Shown here one piece after another: positions 1-5,260 of a DNA stretch of 9,609 bases. The translations under genes and the position numbers were made by a program. The stretch is from Gammaproteobacteria bacterium (lineage in GTDB: Bacteria > Pseudomonadota > Gammaproteobacteria > Granulosicoccales > Granulosicoccaceae), in contig DOIU01000194.1 in assembly GCA_003511825.1 (NCBI GenBank), positions 1-9,609 of the forward strand, written 5' to 3'. Each line of letters begins with the position of its first letter. Positions within the stretch are counted from its first letter, which is position 1. A model generated the notes under the pieces. That model made no database searches. It saw nothing but the letters and a program-made list of their open reading frames with translations, and was not told where the DNA came from.

Positions 1-186
1 CCAGGGTGGCATCGGCGGTGTGGCATAGGGGCCCGGATAGCCGTACCACGGTGGCGGTCCATACGCCCAAGGGCCTGCCGTTGCGGCGGGATCGCCAGGA
101 CCTGCCGCATGCCCGGCATACCACGGGTGGGGCGGAACACCGTCTGGCGCCCAGCCCGGGTGGTTGTCGTTGGGGGGTGTGTTCAT
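1..186 (-). CDS. Pro/Gly/Trp/Tyr-rich protein, N-terminal part only
   Basis: This gene starts at an ATG at 184-186 and leaves the window at base 1, so only the first 62 codons are visible. A TGAGG ribosome-binding site (194-198, read on the minus strand) sits 7 bp before the ATG and supports the start. The visible part is low complexity: about a quarter proline, with many Gly, Ala, Trp and Tyr, in motifs such as PPHPWYAGH, GPPPWYGYPGPY and PPMPPW. No signal peptide or membrane segment is visible; this looks like an intrinsically disordered cytoplasmic head that may precede a folded or membrane domain outside the window. The HMA_2-like gene lies 45 bp upstream on the same strand, so the two are probably co-transcribed. 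The family is not recognised; a structural or membrane-associating role in the same metal pathway is inference. Confidence 0.72.
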   Translation of the reverse strand, partial: MNTPPNDNHPGWAPDGVPPHPWYAGHAAGPGDPAATAGPWAYGPPPWYGYPGPYATPPMPPW

Positions 187-231
187 GGTCTTACCTCAGC
201 AATGTGTCAGTCAGTTGCTGCCGCAGCGTGT

Positions 232-564
232 TCACACGGCATGCGCAGTCATGTCATCCAGTAGCGCGAGCGCGTCGTGTTCATCGGCGTTGATCAAGGT
301 GTGCCACGACGCGACCGGTATGCGGGCCGGCAGATACGTGATGACTGCCGATCCAGCCAACGCATTCAAACGCACGTCGGTAATGCCCGGAAGCGCACCC
401 AGCACAGTGTCGAGTTGGGCTTTGTCCATCTGGGGCAAGGCGGTGAGGACATTGGCCGAAAATCGCACACGCAGCCTGCCAGGTACATGATGCGCGATAG
501 TCAAGTGCTTGCGCAGTGCCTTGAACAGTTCTCTTGGTGTGGCGCTCGTGCTCGTCTCAGTCAT
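232..564 (-). CDS. small HMA_2-like (heavy-metal-associated fold) protein with PGRLRVR motif
   Basis: This is a 110-residue soluble protein. After a charged N-terminal helix (residues 10-22) comes HHVPGRLRVRF (25-35), then a helix and the segment LPGITDVRLNALAGSAVITY (58-77). That is the pattern of HMA_2-type ferredoxin-like domains, which have a central G-[IV]-x-x-V turn and a strand ending in Tyr. The CxxC metal-binding motif of classical HMA domains is absent, and the protein has no cysteine. The start is uncertain: ATG at 562-564 is preferred, but it lacks a clear Shine-Dalgarno. A TTG at 601-603 would add 13 residues, but it abuts the Fur-like box and has no Shine-Dalgarno either. Two Fur-like operators upstream suggest iron-repressed expression together with the following Pro/Gly-rich gene. 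HVPGRLR resembles the R-x-x-G-R-[V/I]-R motif described for ferrosome ATPases, with His for the first Arg and Leu for Val/Ile. A role in iron handling is inference. Confidence 0.75.
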   Translation of the reverse strand: MTETSTSATPRELFKALRKHLTIAHHVPGRLRVRFSANVLTALPQMDKAQLDTVLGALPGITDVRLNALAGSAVITYLPARIPVASWHTLINADEHDALALLDDMTAHAV

Positions 565-604
565 GGTGTGTCGCTTGTCATCGGGTGAGTTTTTGGGTGC
601 CAAT

Positions 605-623
605 AATAATGCGTATCATTTAT
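605..623. promoter_or_regulatory. Fur-box-like operator, proximal
   Basis: AATAATGCGTATCATTTAT matches the classical 19-bp Fur consensus (GATAATGATAATCATTATC) at 12 of 19 positions by hand alignment. Its core AATGcgtATCATT keeps both half-sites. It lies about 40 bp upstream of the preferred ATG of the HMA_2-like gene, a position where Fur binding would block transcription or extension. Iron-dependent repression is inferred from the match. Confidence 0.6.
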
Positions 624-624
624 G

Positions 625-636
625 AAAAGGCCTTTT
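625..636. repeat. perfect 12-bp palindrome AAAAGGCCTTTT
   Basis: AAAAGGCCTTTT is perfectly self-complementary and sits directly beside the proximal Fur-like box, between it and the rest of the promoter region. It could be part of an operator or simply chance in AT-rich DNA. No regulator is assigned. Confidence 0.3.
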
Positions 637-717
637 GAAAAAGCATTCTCTGTTGTCTTGAGTATAGGGCTAAAGCCAGGGTGCGTGCTTGTATCATTTT
701 GTTTTTGTGCTTGTGCC

Positions 718-736
718 TGTAATAATACTCATTATC
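718..736 (-). promoter_or_regulatory. Fur-box-like operator, distal
   Basis: Read on the minus strand, GATAATGAGTATTATTACA matches the Fur consensus at 14 of 19 positions, including the complete GATAATGA half. It lies about 155 bp upstream of the HMA_2-like ATG and 95 bp from the proximal box. Two boxes in one leader strengthen the case for Fur control of the downstream minus-strand genes. It could also affect read-through from dmeF. Confidence 0.65.
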
Positions 737-884
737 ATTTTCATCCTTAAATAACAGTGTTTTATGTGGTTTAAGTCTGGATTTACTGTAGCGCTATGAG
801 TGTTTTTCTGCAAGTTATTGGGGATTTTGAGTGGAGGTGCCAGTCCTTGGCAAAAGGGAATATGATGGGTAGTGCGAATGCGTA

Positions 885-1841
885 CTATTTGGGTGTGCAA
901 TGTGCGGGCTGTGCGTGATGGATTTCGATGTGAACCAGATCCAGGTGCAGGTGTTCGGCAAGGCGGTTTTTGTACCAGTCGACAGGTCGAGGATGTTCGG
1001 TGGCGAGGGATATAATGCAAGCCAGGTGGTTGGCGTCGCTACGCCAGATGCGCAGTGAGTGAACGCGCGTGCCCACGTCGGATTCCAGCAGTGTGCGCGT
1101 CTCCTCGAGTTGCGCGGTATGGTCGTGGGCGTCGAGCAGTGTGGCACTTGTCTCCCGCAGCAAGCCCAGGGCCCAGCGCGAAATCACAATCGCACCCACA
1201 ATGCCCATGAGTGGGTCTAGCCATATCCATCCATACCGGGCACCTGCCCACAAGGCTACGATGGCGAGCACAGAGGTGAGTGCATCTGCAATGACATGCA
1301 AGTACGCGGCACGCAGATTATGGTCATGATGATGCCCGTGCCCGTGCCCGTGCCCGTGGTGAGCATGCCCATGACCGTGATGATGGTCGTGTCCCCCATG
1401 GAGTAACCAGGCGGAAACCAGGTTCACGATCAGACCAATCCAAGCGACGATCATGGCTTCCGAGAACTGGACATCCTGCGGGTTCAACAAACGCTGTGTT
1501 GATTCAACTGCCATCAGCACGGCCACTGCGCCCAGCGCGACGGCGCTGGTGTAGCCCCCGAGGCTGGCGACCTTCCCGGTACCGAAGGCAAAGCGCGGGT
1601 CGCTGGCATGCCGGCGGGCGATGTAGTAGGCAAACGCGGTGATACTGAGCGCACCGACGTGGGTCGCCATATGCCAGCCATCGGCCAGCAATGCCATCGA
1701 GCCGGTGAGTGTGCCGGCAATCAGCTCTACAACCATGGTGACCGCTGTGAGCGCAATCACCCACAGGGTTCGGCGTTCCGCCCGCCGGGCTTGTTGTATT
1801 GACTGAGTAGCTTGCTGGGCGGTATGCGTGGTGTCTTGCAT
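885..1841 (-). CDS. dmeF: DmeF-type cation diffusion facilitator (Co/Ni/Zn exporter)
   Basis: This 318-residue inner-membrane protein should export divalent metals (Co2+, Ni2+, possibly Zn2+ or Fe2+) by proton antiport, the family mechanism. About six membrane segments are visible, the first near 27-46. TM2 carries ADGWHMATHVGAL, a hallmark of DmeF proteins, giving H57-x-x-x-H61. TM5 carries H182-x-x-x-D186. These residues fill the positions of the transport metal site. Between TM4 and TM5 lies a 27-residue loop, 148-174, made almost wholly of His, Gly and Asp. The cytoplasmic C-terminal domain (about 230-310) is present, so the length is complete. The ATG is preceded by AGGA (1850-1853) at 8 bp. 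DmeF is often encoded next to the RcnR-like repressor DmeR; no such gene is visible here. The stop lies 320 bp before the Fur-box-bearing HMA_2 operon. The exact metal cannot be read from sequence. Confidence 0.9.
   Translation of the reverse strand: MQDTTHTAQQATQSIQQARRAERRTLWVIALTAVTMVVELIAGTLTGSMALLADGWHMATHVGALSITAFAYYIARRHASDPRFAFGTGKVASLGGYTSAVALGAVAVLMAVESTQRLLNPQDVQFSEAMIVAWIGLIVNLVSAWLLHGGHDHHHGHGHAHHGHGHGHGHHHDHNLRAAYLHVIADALTSVLAIVALWAGARYGWIWLDPLMGIVGAIVISRWALGLLRETSATLLDAHDHTAQLEETRTLLESDVGTRVHSLRIWRSDANHLACIISLATEHPRPVDWYKNRLAEHLHLDLVHIEIHHAQPAHCTPK
1334..1358. repeat. four tandem 6-bp units inside dmeF encoding (Gly-His)n
   Basis: Four perfect head-to-tail copies of GCCCGT (1334-1357) encode the Gly-His-Gly-His run of the DmeF metal-binding loop on the minus strand. 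Units of six bases keep the frame, so slippage would change the number of His residues without breaking the gene. Confidence 0.85.
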
Positions 1842-2215
1842 GATGGGTGTCCTGATGGGCCAGTGCGCGGTGTTGGGTGCTACTCGCGAATACGCTTCAG
1901 GCGCGCCAGAACCGGTACATGCGCTATGCTGAAGGTGCGATAGGGCTGCAACATGTTACCGACGAGGGCGCCTGTGCTATAGTGAGAGTGACAAAGCTCG
2001 CATTGTATCGCGTCGGCGCGCGTTTGTCGGTACATCGACGTGTGACAAAATGCCTCATTGCTTTGTCAGATCGGGGTAAAGGTAGTTACCTAGGGCGTGT
2101 CTCGAATCACAGGAATACGCGGTTCGCGGTGTTTCACGGTGAGGAATCGTTCCGACCGGCGTCGACAAGGAGGCGGCGTTGTTCAACGGAGCGCTGAGCC
2201 AGGACGTCTGTCACG
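1842..2215. other. 374-bp divergent intergenic region between dmeF and the globin-like gene
   Basis: No credible gene is seen; the open frame at 1877-2197 has no ribosome-binding site and atypical composition. The region should hold the promoters of dmeF (leftward) and of the globin-like gene (rightward), but no convincing -35/-10 pair stands out. It contains an alternating GACAAA/TTTGTC array (1989-2068) and, at 2167-2173, a strong AAGGAGG. That Shine-Dalgarno serves no long frame: the TTG after it (2179-2181) opens only a 33-codon frame ending near 2280. Confidence 0.55.
1989..2068. promoter_or_regulatory. nested inverted repeats with GACAAA / TTTGTC half-sites
   Basis: Four copies of one hexamer alternate in orientation: TGACAAAG (1989-1996), TTTGTC (2023-2028), GACAAA (2044-2049) and CTTTGTCA (2061-2068). 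The outermost pair is perfectly complementary over 8 bp and the inner pair over 6 bp. Such an array suggests a cooperatively bound operator, or a cruciform-forming segment, controlling one or both divergent genes. The regulator is unknown. Confidence 0.4.
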
Positions 2216-2653
2216 ATGAACAAGCCTGGATTGCAGATCCGCTTAGCCTTCAGACATTCACAGCAGTTGCTTCGCCGTGACGCTGTTGATGTCTGTTTTC
2301 GTGCCTACGATTTGCTGTTTGCGTGTTACCCCGAGTTGGTTAACGCCTTACCCGACAATCGCTACGACCATCCCGACCTGAGTGCGCTGTTCAGCCGCTA
2401 CAGTTGGGAGTCACGGGCAGGTACGCGTGCCGTCACCCGAATACTCGATATCATTCAACCCCGCTCAGAAAGTGAGCTGATGGCCTGCGTTGCATTGGTC
2501 AATCAGTGTGTGTTGAAAGCCATCAAGGATGTCAGCCCCGAGCCTGTCAACGACACCTTGATGGAGATGTACCGCTGGTTGCTGGACTATCGCACGATGC
2601 GCGCCGTTGCTGCTCACCCGTATCAGGGGCGCCACGCCAGCGCATCATCCTGA
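2216..2653 (+). CDS. globin-like protein without evident proximal histidine
   Basis: The product has 145 residues, a typical single-domain globin length, with no signal peptide or membrane segment. Residues 18-45 (RRDAVDVCFRAYDLLF, then ACYPELVNALP) fit the A/B-helix pattern of bacterial globins, F-Y-x-x-L-F-x-x-x-P-E-L. Residues 93-128 (LVNQCVLKAIKDVSPEPVND, then TLMEMYRWLLDY) fit the G/H-helix pattern. The F-helix region (around 75-92, ILDIIQPRSESELMAC) is short and has no histidine where the heme-coordinating proximal His should be. It may therefore be a heme-free globin fold, as in RsbR-type stressosome proteins, or a degenerate relative. The start has only a weak AGGA (2201-2204), 11 bp away. 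It is transcribed divergently from dmeF and no operon partner is visible. The globin assignment rests on pattern resemblance only; that it is a real gene is more certain. Confidence 0.6.
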   Translation: MNKPGLQIRLAFRHSQQLLRRDAVDVCFRAYDLLFACYPELVNALPDNRYDHPDLSALFSRYSWESRAGTRAVTRILDIIQPRSESELMACVALVNQCVLKAIKDVSPEPVNDTLMEMYRWLLDYRTMRAVAAHPYQGRHASASS

Positions 2654-2794
2654 CGCGGTTTTTCTCTCGCCTCGACGGAGGGACCAGGCGCCAAGTTGGC
2701 CATCGTGCGCCACATGGCCGCACTTGGCCCGGGCTACGATTCCAGCCAACGAGCAGCGCCTGCGCCGATGCCCGCGCCAGTGGCCAAGGTCTGA
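2654..2794 (+). other. in-frame open stretch after the globin-like stop codon (46 codons)
   Basis: Reading on past the TGA at 2651-2653 in the same frame gives 46 sense codons before the next TGA (2792-2794). The second half (AKLAIVRHMAALGPGYDSSQ and then an Ala/Pro-rich tail ending PVAKV) has a codon pattern like coding DNA. It could be a C-terminal extension lost by a nonsense mutation, or a separate mini-gene starting at TTG (2696), GTG (2705) or ATG (2714). GGAGGG (2677-2682) lies 13 bp before the TTG. It is equally possible that it is chance in GC-rich DNA. Confidence 0.25.
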
Positions 2795-2870
2795 TACTGT
2801 CGGGAGACGCGTTGGGCCGACTGTACACATTCTGCTGAAGCTTGTATTCTCAAGCGAACGGGTTTTAGTC

Positions 2871-2889
2871 AGCGCCAGCACGTGGCGCT
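2871..2889. promoter_or_regulatory. inverted repeat upstream of the autotransporter gene
   Basis: AGCGCCA-gcacg-TGGCGCT has perfect 7-bp arms around a 5-base spacer, 53 bp before the ATG of the autotransporter gene. There is no following T-tract, so it is not an intrinsic terminator. An operator, or a hairpin in the 5' untranslated leader, is more likely. Confidence 0.4.
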
Positions 2890-2942
2890 CGAACAAGCCT
2901 CACAAACCCACCACACTAAAATAATACGAAGGAATCCAGTGT

Positions 2943-4634
2943 ATGTCAGCTAACCCGATCTCTCGCTGCGCCCCTGTCTGGGTATTGTTGTTACTGTGTG
3001 GGAGTTGGGGGATGTCTGCAGCATGGGCGGCGGATTTGTCAGTGCGCGAAAATGCGGGGCAACTGGAGTTCTTTGTCGACTTTTTGGCCGGTACGCGGTG
3101 TGAGGCCGAGGGCGGCTGTGCGGTGACGTTGCGTTCCCAAGACGGGACCGCACAAGCCGGGCGTGATTACGTCGCCGTGGATAGAACGGTACGGTGGCGC
3201 CAGGGGGATGAGGGCGCGCGCAGCGTAGTGGTTGAGATCATCGACAATGCCGAGCGCGACGGCAATCGCACCTTCACACTGGTCAGTAGTGATGCGGTGG
3301 GTTTGCTCCAGACAGGAACGCGCAGTGTCGAGATCATTGACGACGAGTCCAGCCCGCTGGCAACGGGGTCTTCCTCGACGGTGACCGCGCCGGCGACTGA
3401 AATCGGCGATGTCATTGACCTGGTCTGTCCGCAAATTCAAAACGCTGAAGACAACACGGATGCGGCGGCTTTGCGTCGTGATTGCAACAGCTTGCTTGCC
3501 GCTGAACAAAACAATGATCCACAATTCGCAGCGGCGCTGCGGTCGATTGCGCCCGATCAGGTGGGCGCATCGGTGGGCGTCGGGCGCCAGACCATGAACG
3601 CGCAAATCAAAAATGTCGGTACACGGCTCACCGCCCTGCGTGAAAACCGCGTCGGCGTGTTATCCGGTCTGCTATTGCGGATGGGTGATCATGCCCTGGC
3701 GGTTGAGGATTTGTTGCCGCCGAGCGGTGCCGGTGCCGGTGAGACCGAGGGCGTCGGTTCTCCCTTGAGTTTCTTTATCAATGGCGAGTTGAGTGCCGGC
3801 GATCGCAATGGCACCACGCGGGAGGAGGGGTTTGAGTTCACCTCTACCGGCTTGACCTTGGGATTAGACTATCGGCGCAACGACGGCTGGGTGTTAGGGG
3901 CCGCACTGGGCTTGTCGTCAACGACCAGTGATTTTGACTCCGGCGGTGATTTGGAAGCGGTCGGCACCTTTGCAACGTTTTTTGCATCGCGTCAGCTGTC
4001 GCGCTTTTATATTGAGGGCGGCGCCACAGTGGGTATCAGTGCTTTTGATCAGGCGCGTAAAATCCAATACACCTTATCTGATGGCACTGCCGTTGATCAA
4101 GCCGTCAGTGCCTCGTTTGACGGGTCTGAGTATTCGCTGTTTTTTAATACGGGGACAGAGTTGTTGTTGCCTCGGCAGCTCTCTATCACCCCACGTGCGC
4201 GTATCGAGCTGATACAGCTGGATGTGGATGGCTTTACAGAGGATACGGTCTCAGCGTCCGGTGATGCCGGAGATGGTTGGCGGACGCGTATTGATGCGCA
4301 GAACAGCCGCAGTTTTCTGGTTGGTTTGGGGGCGCAAATCAGCTGGATTCGCAACCGCGAAAACGCCGTCTGGGTCCCTTATGGCGCACTGGAGTGGGTG
4401 CAGGATTTCGATGCCGAGAAGTCAAACGTATCGGGGCAGTTTGTGGGTGATCCTACCGGCGAAACCTTCGTCTTTGTCAGCGACTCGCCTGACGACAGCT
4501 ACTATAAGTTGAATCTCGGTACGTCGGTTTTGTTTACCGGTGGGCGTTCGGCCTTTATTGACTACAGCAATTTGCTGTCAATAAAGCACAACAGTGTGCA
4601 CAGTTTTAACCTGGGTTTTCGCTGGGAGTACTAA
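2943..4634 (+). CDS. Calx-beta domain autotransporter with C-terminal outer-membrane barrel
   Basis: This 563-residue protein is predicted to be exported to the outer membrane. Residues 1-29 form a Sec signal peptide (hydrophobic VWVLLLLCG, cleavage near SAAWA-AD). Residues about 32-135 are a Calx-beta domain, shown by QDGTAQAGRDYVAV, WRQGDEGARSVVVEIIDN and ERDGNRTFTL; such domains often bind Ca2+. Residues 150-245 form a helical linker with VCPQI (C162), RRDCNSL (C181) and IAPDQVGA followed by a TRLTALREN helix, typical before this type of barrel. Residues about 270-563 are an autotransporter-type beta-barrel ending in FNLGFRWEY with the expected C-terminal aromatic. C53/C59 and C162/C181 could form periplasmic disulfides. 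AAGGAA (2929-2934) lies 8 bp before the ATG. The passenger is very short for an autotransporter, so a display or barrel-assembly role is as likely as secretion. The exact function is unknown. Confidence 0.88.
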   Translation: MSANPISRCAPVWVLLLLCGSWGMSAAWAADLSVRENAGQLEFFVDFLAGTRCEAEGGCAVTLRSQDGTAQAGRDYVAVDRTVRWRQGDEGARSVVVEIIDNAERDGNRTFTLVSSDAVGLLQTGTRSVEIIDDESSPLATGSSSTVTAPATEIGDVIDLVCPQIQNAEDNTDAAALRRDCNSLLAAEQNNDPQFAAALRSIAPDQVGASVGVGRQTMNAQIKNVGTRLTALRENRVGVLSGLLLRMGDHALAVEDLLPPSGAGAGETEGVGSPLSFFINGELSAGDRNGTTREEGFEFTSTGLTLGLDYRRNDGWVLGAALGLSSTTSDFDSGGDLEAVGTFATFFASRQLSRFYIEGGATVGISAFDQARKIQYTLSDGTAVDQAVSASFDGSEYSLFFNTGTELLLPRQLSITPRARIELIQLDVDGFTEDTVSASGDAGDGWRTRIDAQNSRSFLVGLGAQISWIRNRENAVWVPYGALEWVQDFDAEKSNVSGQFVGDPTGETFVFVSDSPDDSYYKLNLGTSVLFTGGRSAFIDYSNLLSIKHNSVHSFNLGFRWEY

Positions 4635-5203
4635 AAAAACGTCCCGATGCTGAGCGTGAGTTCGTCAATGTCACCGACGTTGTATTGTGCGCGCAGATAG
4701 AGTGCATCGGATAAGGTATAGCGTCCGCCCAGTCGCCAGACCAAGGTGTTCTCGCCAGCACCGTGCCAGTCAATGCCAGCCTCCAAAACCGCTTTGGGCG
4801 CCAGTTCCGCGAGCAGGCGTCCGCCGATCAGCACACCAAACTCGTCATCATCGTCAAAATCAGCGTACAACACCCCAGCACGCGCTTCTGCTTGCAGGGG
4901 CTTGGGAAATTCGGGCATTGGGTTAAAGACGTAGGTCCCGCCGGCGAAAACGCGGCTATGGTTGGTGCCGTGTCCGCGCAATAAGGCAGACTCCATGGCA
5001 GCGGCGTAGCGCGCGTTGAGATCATAACTTGCCCGCAGGTAAACCCCATTAAAGCCGGCCTCGGCGTCGTCGTAACCAAATTCGAGATGGCTCGGGTCGA
5101 GACGGTCGACGTTGGTTGCCGATGTGGTCGAGTCAGCCAGGGCGGTATGGGTGAGCGTCAGCAGCAGGGCGACACTCGCGAGCGGGCGGTCTGTTACGAT
5201 CAA
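4631..5203 (-). CDS. small outer-membrane beta-barrel protein
   Basis: The 190-residue product has a signal peptide (1-23: MIVTDRPLASVALLLTLTHT, then ALA before Asp24). It is followed by alternating amphipathic strands and ends in LTLSIGTFF, the C-terminal Phe signature recognised by the BAM complex. Repeated G-x-Y/F turns such as GVYLRASYDL, GGTYVF and GGRYTL fit an 8-stranded OmpA/OmpX-like barrel. An acidic loop, DFDDDDEF (115-122), could bind cations. The start chosen is TTG at 5201-5203, because AGGAG (5210-5214) is spaced 6 bp from it and the signal peptide then begins directly. A TTG 24 bp further upstream has no such site. Its gene follows the VWFA lipoprotein gene after 57 bp, suggesting one operon. 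Its stop codon overlaps that of the convergent autotransporter gene by 4 bp. No specific family is recognised. Confidence 0.82.
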   Translation of the reverse strand: MIVTDRPLASVALLLTLTHTALADSTTSATNVDRLDPSHLEFGYDDAEAGFNGVYLRASYDLNARYAAAMESALLRGHGTNHSRVFAGGTYVFNPMPEFPKPLQAEARAGVLYADFDDDDEFGVLIGGRLLAELAPKAVLEAGIDWHGAGENTLVWRLGGRYTLSDALYLRAQYNVGDIDELTLSIGTFF

Positions 5204-5209
5204 TGCATT

Positions 5210-5214
5210 CTCCT
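5210..5214 (-). promoter_or_regulatory. Shine-Dalgarno AGGAG fixing a TTG start
   Basis: AGGAG on the minus strand lies 6 bp before the TTG at 5201-5203. The ATG inside this spacer is out of frame and meets TGA after two codons, so TTG is the credible initiator of the small barrel gene. Confidence 0.65.
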
Positions 5215-5260
5215 GCGTGCCAATCAATCATGTGCGGGTGTGTGGCCCGTTCCCCTGGGC

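Larger units (their letters stand above)
565..884 (-). other. 320-bp intergenic region: likely promoter region of the HMA_2 operon
   Basis: No credible gene was found here; it separates dmeF from the HMA_2-like gene on the same strand. It is distinctly more AT-rich than its surroundings and holds two Fur-like boxes (605-623 and 718-736). A third ATGATA element (minus strand, near 694-699) and a perfect AAAAGGCCTTTT palindrome are also present. On the minus strand a TATACT hexamer (near 662-667) could be a -10 element, but no good -35 was found at the right spacing. No rho-independent terminator for dmeF was seen; the weak 5-bp stem at 838-852 has no T-tract. Confidence 0.6.

Noticed and set aside
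838..852. Terminator for dmeF (TGCCA/TGGCA stem)
   Set aside because: The stem is only 5 bp and has no T-tract on the minus strand.
1330..1385. CRISPR-like or intergenic tandem repeat
   Set aside because: The repeats are 6-bp units inside dmeF coding for its Gly-His loop; there are no spacers.
885..1841. Magnetosome-type CDF transporter (MamB/MamM)
   Set aside because: The ADGWHMATH motif and the long His-rich TM4-TM5 loop are those of DmeF; MamB/MamM lack such a loop, and no other magnetosome gene is present.
2071..2120. Possible tRNA T-loop (CTCGAATC)
   Set aside because: The flanking bases do not form a 5-bp T stem, and no acceptor, D or anticodon arm could be found.
1877..2197. Open frame of 106 codons between dmeF and the globin-like gene
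   Set aside because: No ribosome-binding site, odd composition and no recognisable motif; it overlaps the regulatory array.
2179..2280. Frameshifted N-terminus of the globin-like protein
   Set aside because: The globin-like A/B pattern is fully present in the ATG frame at 2216, so no frameshift is needed to explain it.
3039..3605. Long minus-strand frame of 188 codons inside the autotransporter gene
   Set aside because: It is a shadow of the well-supported plus-strand gene and shows no domain, signal peptide or ribosome-binding site.
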